DNA of 64,000 bases. It comes from Typhlomys cinereus. Taxonomy: Eukaryota; Chordata; Mammalia; Rodentia; Platacanthomyidae. The stretch spans positions 806,001 through 870,000 of the forward strand of contig JALPQD010000005.1 in assembly GCA_023101885.1 (NCBI GenBank). Reading direction: 5' to 3'. A model generated the notes under the pieces. The model was not told the DNA's origin, made no database searches, and saw only the letters and a program-made list of their open reading frames with translations. The translations under genes and the position numbers were made by a program. Numbering within the stretch: position 1 is the stretch's first letter; every line of letters starts with the position of its first letter. This document shows, piece after piece, positions 56,449-64,000 of the stretch.

Positions 56449-56985
56449 TGGGCCAGCTAGATAGCTCAGTGAATGAAGGGCTGCTTGTAAACCTGGCAAC
56501 CTGAGTTTGATTCCTGGAAGCCCACATGATAGGAGGAGAAAAATGACTTCTGAAAGCTGTCTTCTGACCTCCACTAGTCTCTCTCTCTCTCTTTCTCTCC
56601 CAGTCCCTCTTTCTCTGTCTACCTTCTTCCTTTCCTCTCTTTCTTCTTTTTTTAAAAAATTTTTATTATTTATTATTTATTCAATTGTGCATGTATGCAT
56701 GTGTGTGTGTGTGTATGTATGTATGTGTGTGTAGAACCACGGATGAATTCGGGAACCACCATGGACTGCCTCCACCTCCTCCTTGTTTACTCTGCCCTGG
56801 TATTCACAGGCTCCGCCCTACCAGGACCAGAAACAAAGCCCCCCCCCTTCCGCCGGGAGTCTATATATGGGGTCTAGGATCCGAACTCAGGACCTTCTGC
56901 CTGCAAGGCAGAGGCTTAACCCCTGAGCCACCTCTCCAGCCCCCCTTTCCTCTCTTTCAAACAAATAATTTTTAAAATAGTCAGT
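56449..56985 (+). mobile_element. B2-like SINE, split by a type B SINE
   Basis: Head GGGCCAGCTAGATAGCTCAG, B-box ACCTGAGTTTGATTCCTGGA, then a TC-rich stretch to 56643. Its tail CAAACAAATAATTTTTAAAA resumes after the nested SINE at 56959. Confidence 0.75.
56644..56943 (-). mobile_element. Type B SINE, minus strand, 15-bp TSD
   Basis: Reverse SINE with T-rich tail end, (GT)n, body GAACCACGGATGAATTCGGG ... GATCCGAACTCAGGACCTTC and head CTGAGCCACCTCTCCAGCCC. CCTTTCCTCTCTTTC at 56629-56643 and 56944-56958 flank it. A young, nearly complete copy. Confidence 0.92.
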
Positions 56986-57231
56986 ATAAACTTATATGTG
57001 CATCTGTTTATTTGCTTCCAAAGTCGAAAGAGCCTCTTTCAAGCTCAGATCATGCAGATACCGGGCAAAAACAACAACAGCGACAAAAAAAGCTTTGTGC
57101 ATTGTGGTTTTCAGAGCTAGATGATGTAGACAATAGACAAGTCTTTACTTTCCTTTCAAGTTGACATATTAGGTAAGAATGCAAGGAACACACAACTGTG
57201 CTTCTAAAATGACATTCAACTTATCGTTTAA

Positions 57232-57297
57232 TTACCCTCCCTCCCTCTCTCCCTCCCTCCTTCCTCTCTCCCTTTCTTCTTCCTTCCTTTCTTCCAC
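57232..57297. repeat. (CCCT)n/(CTTC)n low-complexity tract
   Basis: Pyrimidine-only stretch. Confidence 0.9.
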
Positions 57298-57299
57298 TG

Positions 57300-57845
57300 T
57301 ACATGCATCAAGTCAGCTATTTGCCAAGTTCTGGAATAGATCTAAAGGACAATGCTTTAAAAATAATTCCAGCCTGAAGGAACGCAGTAGAAATAGGAAA
57401 CCCACAAACACAAATCACTGTTCTGCAGCAAGATAAACACTGCAAAGACAGATGAGCAAAAACCAGCAGCCGTTCAAGTGGGACAAGCTGTTTCTGGAAA
57501 GATCCATGCAGGCAGGACCACAGAGGAGAGTCCTGGCCTATCAGGAACCAAGTTTGTGGAGGTTACTAATTGTGGCAGCAACATGAGCAAAGTCACCCAC
57601 CCTTGGAACAAGACTCCCAGCTCTCTCCATCTGCAGTAAGGAGGAGGAGAATCGGCAATCTACAAAGCTGAGCGCCATGAGAGGCACATGTGCTCTGCGG
57701 AGAGCTTCCACCTCTAAGGAACTCTTCAGCGCGTTGGAGGCTGAGCCCTGGCTGGGCAAACTGGGAACTAGTTGCTAAAATGGGAGTTTGAAGAGAAGAG
57801 CACTTTCAAACGTCTCTCTTGAGACTGTCTTTTAGCTAATTTAAG
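57300..57845. other. Unassigned sequence upstream of the CpG-rich islet
   Basis: GC content rises toward 57845. No repeat or gene recognised. A minus-strand frame at 57541-57759 lacks a family motif. Confidence 0.35.
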
Positions 57846-58184
57846 ATTTCCGTGGAGCTCCAGCCGGAAGTAGCCGAATGCTGGCCCGATGGCGGGTGCA
57901 TACAGCAGGAAGAGAACAAAGGCGCGAGTCCCCAGAAACAGCAGCGTTCATGGCTGGAGCACAGCGGAGGAGGTTATAGATGCGATAAGAGGTGGGACCC
58001 TGGTCTGGCCTGGGGAAGCCGAATAGGAAAAACCGGACTGCAGACCCTCGGAGCCATGGCCCGCTGGATCCCTGCGGCCTGCCGCCGTCTTGGCATATCT
58101 CCATATCATTGCGTTGCTGCACCCCAGAACCTCAGAGCTGCAGAAACCTTAAGTATTAGGCTTCAAGGCAAGGTCACATGCTGA
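57846..58184 (+). other. CpG-rich islet with a 42-codon frame, possible first exon or promoter
   Basis: About 17 CpG in roughly 290 bp, against near absence in the flanks, and no repeat similarity. On the plus strand GAGCCATGG at 58052-58060 is a good Kozak context, opening a 42-residue frame MARWIPAACRRLGISPYHCV... to TGA at 58182-58184. It is arginine-rich and almost free of acidic residues, a composition seen in mitochondrial leaders. No convincing splice donor closes it. It could be a host first exon, the GC-rich 5' piece of a retrocopy, or an orphan CpG island. I do not recognise a protein. Confidence 0.35.
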
Positions 58185-58189
58185 GGATT

Positions 58190-60540
58190 TAGCATCTTGC
58201 CTGATTGTCACAGTGAGGAACTTTAAAATGTCGGGGAGCAAGACCTAGAAGGTGGCTGTCAGGACGGGGACGCAGGGTCAGTGGCACCCACCTTCCCAGG
58301 CTCCTCTGAGTGTTTTTACATATATCTGTGCCATTTGTGTGTATTTTCGCATCTGCACACTGAGAATTCACTTAAAGAATATTTGTATCAAATCACCTGA
58401 ATCCTTAGAAAGATAAAAATGTATTTATTGCTTCTATAACCCTGGGGCATGAGAAAGCTTTTATCTTGATTTATTCTGTTACCTTCTAAAAATGCTTTTG
58501 TTATCAAGCAAATACCACATCATAGGTCTTTCTAGTATTAGCAAGATGCAGAGTGCTTTCTTAAAAACATTCTAAGAAATGTCAAACGTGGTGGATCTCT
58601 AAATAGCACAATCTTTTTAGGAGACAACTTTTGTTTTTGAGAAGATGTTTTCTTCTTTTGAATGATAATGCATAATTATGCCAACAAACCCTTGTGTTCG
58701 CTGTAGTAACCAAACAGATATTCTTAGATACACCTACTGAAAAAAATCAAAAAGACCAAGATGTATGTGGGAGGGGGGAGTTGGGCTGGTTTATCTCATT
58801 TTATTGTTAATATTTTTTTCTATTGATGCCTCTAGTTTCATTTGCACTAGAATTTGAAATTAATTCAAAACTTCATTTTTTAAAAAGAAACAGAGCATTT
58901 TTTAAGCATTTGATCTTATTTTAATTTGGACGATCATTGCAATGAAATAATTATTCTGTTCAGATTCAAGTTTGCATAATAGTTCTTGGATCGAAGACCA
59001 GATGTTAAATGTTGAGCATAAGAGGCGGATGGGCAGTTTCGTCACCTAGGTTTAGGCAGTAAGACATCTGAATAAGCTCTGACTCTGATTATGCATGCAC
59101 AGCATTTCAGGGAAAGTGACCTATACTTTGAAATAGTTCTACTTCGGACCTTATGCCATCTTTGTCATTTATTTGAAGTCCAGCCCCTCGGAAAACAGTA
59201 TTACTTGGTCCACAGTGGCTTAAAGGAGATAGTTCTGTGCTGTGACACAATGCTATTTCACATGATCACTCATGGCACATATACCTCCCTGCAGAGCTCT
59301 GTAGTTAGCTGTCTGCACAATCAAAGCTGGCTGTGGTACCATCCATGTTCTGGCTTGGCATGACACAGAGATGTCCTGGAGCAAGTGCAGTGTCCAACAT
59401 GATGTCCAAGGTTCCAGAAGTTGTTCACATTACATTGCTCTGAACTTAATCGCACAACCACATCCAGATTCATACGATGCCAACGATGTCGGCTCTAACT
59501 AGGTCATGTGTCCTGTTTAAACACCAGGACTAAAGAAGAAAGGGAGAAGAGATGTTTGATAGACAACCAGGAGGTTTCTGATCTTTGTGGACGGTCTAAT
59601 AGAAACATTATAATGCTAAGCTTGGACTTGTGGCTCAAAGCATGGTTAAAATATACTGAAGATCATATTGCAGGAAAAGAATGCAATCTATCCCAAATGG
59701 ATATTTTTAAAAGACACAGTAATGCAGAATAATAGCAAAAGGCCCAGAGCTTATATAAACAATTTCAATGGGAGATGATGTGTTACAAGACAAATGAAAG
59801 TCGCTTCATTTACCGTGTCTCTATCCCAATGAAAATAAGGTCACCCCTGATTCTGAGAAGTTCATATAGGGAAGGGAAAGAATTCTAATTAGGATTAAGA
59901 ACATTATCTCTCTCTAAATGTCTGCAAGCACACAGTATTGGTTCTGTCTATGGCTATACCTATAATTTTGCAATATGGCTTTTTTTTAAAGGAGGAGACA
60001 ATTTGGTAAACTGATAACTAATTTAGATAATGCTAATTATATTGAGTGGAAGATGATTAGGAAAGTTATAAAAGAAACCTCAAGTGTGCTCTGCATGGAT
60101 ATTGTTGAAAACATGACTATTGTGTAGAGCTGTTATCCCTTTTGCAAAAGGGAGGAGATTCCTAGATGTGCTTGTATTATACAAAATCAGAAAAAGAGGA
60201 GTTGGGCCAGGGGTGGAGAGCACAACGGTTATATTGATTTGGCATATGCTAGAATCTCTCTTTAGATTCCTGTGTAACTGGTGTATGTGTGTACATGACC
60301 TCATCATTGTCTGCTTTTATAATCAGAAACTGTACCCTGCACATGGATTTTCAAAATGAATTTATCACTTCTTTCTCAGTGAAAACCAAACACCTCTAAA
60401 GACTAAACAATCCTCTTTTTTTTAATCTGTGCACATCACCTGTTGACTTAAGAATATCCTGGGACTAATGTATTCTTTCTTATGTCATGCTCAATATCAT
60501 TAATCAATTTTTGGAGGATTTGTCAGCTATTTGTTTCCCA
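58190..60540. other. 2.35-kb unassigned sequence
   Basis: AT-rich DNA without recognisable repeats apart from small A/T runs. Open frames of 60-90 codons carry no family motif. Confidence 0.4.
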
Positions 60541-60544
60541 TTCT

Positions 60545-61074
60545 GGATGTGCATAGTGTATGCAATAGTTGGCTGTTGGTGTCAACATGGCTTCATTAAG
60601 GGATGCCTACATAACTAGCAAAGTTTTTCTCTTTTCTCCATATGTGGGAGTCTCTTTCCCGATGACACAGTAAACAAATAGACTCTATGGGAAGAGCTGG
60701 CATCAGTGTGAGTGGGCATCATCCAACTGGCTAGCAAACCTAGATAGCAAAAGGCTAAATTTGTCCTAGTCTCCTGGAGGGAGCAATAGAACTTTAGGGT
60801 TTGAGCTTCAGGACTTAAGTCCAGCAGTGCCTCAGTTCTTATATTTCTAGCCACAGATTAAAAATTATGTCACAGACCTTCCTGCTTGTGAGATCTGCTT
60901 TGGACTAGTCTCCTTGTTTCACCAGCCTGGGGATAGTCTCTCATGGCTCTTTGCAACTTTCATAAGTATGTGGGCCAATTATAATAAATTCCTGCTTATC
61001 TATCATCTGTCCGTCTTCTGATCTACCAATTTATCTGTCTAAGGATAAATATTGTTATCTTTCATGTAGAAGCC

Positions 61075-61111
<37 letters not shown>

Positions 61112-61170
61112 GGATAGATGAGTCTTGTTGATCCTGTCTCTCTGGAGAACCCTGACTAATACAATCTGTT
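60545..61170 (+). repeat. Interspersed repeat with internal (GATA)n
   Basis: GTTGGCTGTTGGTGTCAACA start, GTGTGAGTGGGCATCATCCAA in the middle and CTCTGGAGAACCCTGACTAA at the end. A (GATA)10-type tract lies at 61075-61116. Confidence 0.55.
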
Positions 61171-61384
61171 CATCTCCACCAGAGTCCTATACAGAACATG
61201 TTTGGTATTATTTGGAATAATTGAATTTCTTTATAATCATGTGATAGTTAACAGGGAAGATGTGTTAACTATTGCATAAATATTTAATCAAGAAAAAGAA
61301 TTTCTAAGATGCAATGAACAATATGAAATTCTACTCAAGAAACCCTCTGAACTGATTGCTAACATTGTCTGTCCTTTTTTAATT

Positions 61385-61725
61385 TCACAATTTGTTGCTG
61401 TAATAAATATATGACTCAATCCTAACTCATGACAGGAGTATTACAGCCAGAAATTGAGGTAACTGGCCTACAGCAGATCTAAAGACAGAAGTAAAGGGGG
61501 GATGAACCAATGCATGCCAGCCATCTTTATCTACCTGCCAGGGAATGATCCTTCCCACTATGGGCTGAGTCTTCCCACATCAATGATGTAATCATGACAA
61601 CCTCCTATGGGCTTTCCCAGAGGCCTGACTTAACTAAGAATTCCTCAGATGTGTGTCCAGGGGCTCACCTCCCAAGGGTCAAGTTGATGACTGAGACTGT
61701 CACACCTCCCCACATGTTAGTCCAC
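61385..61725 (-). repeat. Interspersed repeat, antisense copy (family of 10905-11262)
   Basis: TTGTTGCTGTAATAAATATA, CCACTATGGGCTGAGTCTTC and GGTCAAGTTGATGACTGAGA follow the family order. Confidence 0.55.
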
Positions 61726-62033
61726 TTTCCACTCTTCCTGGTCTTGCTTTGGCATGTAGGAAAATGCCTCTTTGGACCACTATCTCCAGAGCTTCCTTAT
61801 TTGTGAACTCACAGTTGGCATTGGCCACTCTGGAGATCAGAAGGTGAGAATCATGGTCTGGGGCAGTTCTTCATGGCTCCTCTTTCTGTGCTGTATCTCA
61901 GGCAACCGATGGTTCTGCCTCTGACCACAGCTGTCTTCTGTGTGACCTTTGCTATTATTGCTTTCTCTCTCAATGAGTTCAGTAACTTGATTTCTTCCCA
62001 TTGACCCTTCATATTAGTGGATTAGACACTTTT

Positions 62034-62334
62034 TTTTTTAACCCTTGGAAGGTTGCATGCTTTTTTTTAAATTTTTTTTTTTAATTCAATTGTGCGTGTG
62101 TGTGCGCGTGTGTGTATGTGTAGAACCACAGGCGAATTCGGGAAACACCAAGGACCGCCTCCACCTCCTCCTTGTTTACTCTGCCCCGGGATTCACAGGC
62201 TCCGCCCTGCCAGGACCAGGACCGCAGGCTGCCCCCGCTTCTGCCTCGCGTCTATACGTGGGGTCTAGGATCCGAACTCAGGACCTTCCGCCTGCAAGGC
62301 AGAGGCTTAACCCCTGAGCCACCTCTCCAGCCCC
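62034..62334 (-). mobile_element. Type B SINE, minus strand, 16-bp TSD
   Basis: The most complete type B copy. Read on the minus strand: head GGGCTGGAGAGGTGGCTCAG (A-box), GGTCCTGAGTTCGGATCC (B-box), a GC-rich body with GGCAGAAGCGGGGGCAGCCT and GGAGGAGGTGGAGGCGGTCC, a CA-rich segment and an A tail. TGGATTAGACACTTTT occurs at 62018-62033 and 62335-62350. The tail end (62035-62085) contains a T run broken by a 27-bp insert. Confidence 0.92.
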
Positions 62335-62350
62335 TGGATTAGACACTTTT

Positions 62351-63894
62351 GATGCCTAATGTCCAGATACCAACTGAGCTATATCCTCAATCCCAAATGA
62401 CCATAAATTTAATAATATACAAATCCTTTTCTTTGCTAAAAAATCAGTATATATAATTTTAAAAATTGAGAAAAAGAGTCAAAAAAAAAAGGTGAAGGAG
62501 AAAGAAAAAATAAGGCAGTCAAGACGAAAAATGTATCCAGTAAGCAGTAGAGAGCAGAAACATGACCCACAAGCTTCTTTAAGCTAAAGAACTGTCACTT
62601 TCCTGGGCCTGCATAAGCTGGATACATAACATGAGCCTTATGGTGCTAATCACTTACCAGCTATGGAAGCAGAGCCACTCTTGTTTCTCACTGCACTTAA
62701 GTTCTCACTGAACTTGGCAATCAGTCCTTATCAACCTAATTATCCTGTCAACAGCAGAAGAGACAGGGCCCTCCAGACGTTACAAACAACCCACTGTGCA
62801 GATTTCACTTACCTGCATCCTCCATGGGAAATAACCACCCCAGTTATGCAGCATAATGAAACACTTCTTACTGAAAAAAAAAGAAAGAAAGAAAAAAGAA
62901 AAAAATACAAGAGAGATTAAATATAAGTTTGGCTGGGCCTTCCAATAATGATGTCAGATGATGTCGTGGAGTAATTATTGTGAAGACTTAATTCCTGTGT
63001 CATCAGGTATTTATAGATATACAAAGCATTCTCCTGATTAAACAACATCCAAGGTGACTAACCAGTCCCTGTGATTGACAGTTTACAGCTCAGACAGACT
63101 AACAAAGATTAAATAACATTAGAAAGTGGCAGGTGACTTCTTTCTCCCTCGGGGCATTTTGCCCTGGGAGGAAACCGATTGAGACTTCTAATAATATTAC
63201 TAACAAGTGAGTTCTCAAGTGTTTGCTTGCAGCAGTCACATTCCAGTAAGGAATGCAAATCCGCTCATGCGTCTTTTTCATCTTGGCGAGGTTCCGGTGG
63301 CTCTAAAAGTTAGAAAGAAGGTAAAGCCAAGCTTTAACTTCCTTGAGAGTTCAAATATCCTGAAACACGACCAACTTCTAGGGGCAGACAGTGTTTCCAA
63401 GCTGCTAGCCAAGATCAATTTGATTTCTATCTAATAGTTTCTCTCTCAGAAACAGAGTCAAGATTATCCTAAATTTGATGATCTGGAATTTGAGTTAACC
63501 ACTACTGCTTCTGTGTAGAATTTTCCTTGTAGCTGGAGCCTCTGATGAGTTATATGATTTCTAATTACACACCTAGGATTGCTTGACCTTGGCCTTTGTC
63601 TTTTTCTTTCTTTCTGTTTTCCTGGAAGTTTCAGGGAGTTTTACTTCTTTCTGCCTTTTTTAAAACTATCTCTTCCTTAAACTACTGTTTCTGCTCCCAC
63701 AAAAAATAATCATAAACCTTATGATTTATGCTTTTACTAAGATTTCTTTTACTCTTTCATCCTCCAGCAGCAGAAACACCCAAAAAGTGTCATGGAAGCT
63801 GGATAAAGAAAAAGCATGCGATACTCTGTTTGCTGGGCCACACTACTTGCTAAATATTTATTTGCAAGCCATTTAAATTAGCCAATGTGCTGCA
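62351..63894. other. Unassigned sequence
   Basis: A-rich patches at 62480-62510 and 62870-62905. The rest is unique-looking with no gene or repeat that I recognise. Confidence 0.4.
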
Positions 63895-63899
63895 TGGAA

Positions 63900-64000
63900 A
63901 CCTGGGCTGATAAAATGACTCAGTGGGTAAGGCTTATGCCCCCCCCAAACTGAAAGACTTGACTTTCATTCCTAGAACCCATGTAAAGATGGAAGGAGAG
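63900..64000 (+). mobile_element. B2-like SINE, cut by the window edge
   Basis: GGGCTGATAAAATGACTCAG head and TTTCATTCCTAGAACCCATG, continuing past the right edge. A short C run (63941-63947) interrupts it. Confidence 0.7.

Noticed and set aside
62285..62334. tRNA gene candidate (A and B boxes)
   Set aside because: It is the pol III promoter head of a SINE with a tail and TSD, not a folded tRNA.

Overview
The window looks like repeat-rich, gene-poor DNA from a myomorph rodent genome. I found no intact host protein-coding gene, RNA gene or prokaryotic feature. The rodent assignment rests on young L1 LINEs, ID-, B2-, B3- and B4-like SINEs, one 7SL (B1-type) fragment, many long (CA)n/(GT)n tracts, and older L2, MIR and MaLR-like remnants. 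B1 is scarce and the dominant SINEs are two B2-headed families that I do not recognise as mouse or rat consensus. A non-murid myomorph, for example a dipodoid such as a jerboa or jumping mouse, is therefore my best guess, but the species is not established.

Layout. 1-2341: 3' part of an L1 (L1-A) whose ORF2 is open from the window edge to its normal stop, followed by its 3'UTR, a 57-bp L1 tail insertion with target-site duplication (TSD), and an ID-like SINE. 2.5-19.3 kb: old interspersed repeats (L2, MIR, MaLR-like LTRs, hAT/MaLR-type ~400-bp repeats), SINEs and microsatellites in otherwise unrecognised sequence. 19.6-25.95 kb: a full-length L1 (L1-B) with a 17-bp TSD, inserted into what looks like a minus-strand processed retrocopy. 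30.24-30.86 kb: a minus-strand RPS7 processed pseudogene. 31.68-38.30 kb: a second full-length L1 (L1-C) with a 12-bp TSD, itself carrying a nested 173-bp L1 tail insertion. 38.3-64 kb: an ancient L1 3' end at 42 kb, an ancient L1 at 51.9-53.7 kb split by younger repeats, a local inverted duplication at 50.2-51.7 kb, three copies of a young GC-rich SINE, a CpG-rich islet at 57.85-58.15 kb, and more dispersed repeats.

How the parts relate. L1-A, L1-B and L1-C are closely related copies of one recent L1 lineage. ORF1p (RNA-binding chaperone) and ORF2p (endonuclease plus reverse transcriptase) would normally retrotranspose their own RNA. In L1-B and L1-C both ORFs are broken, and each has a separate lesion exactly in the FADD motif of the reverse transcriptase. 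The SINEs and the RPS7 retrocopy are products expected of the same L1 machinery, with poly(A) tails, and with TSDs where I could find them. The most unusual items are the inverted duplication that captures a junction of unrelated repeats, the twin RT-motif lesions, a premature stop shared by L1-B and L1-C, and consensus splice donors in the L1 promoter monomers.
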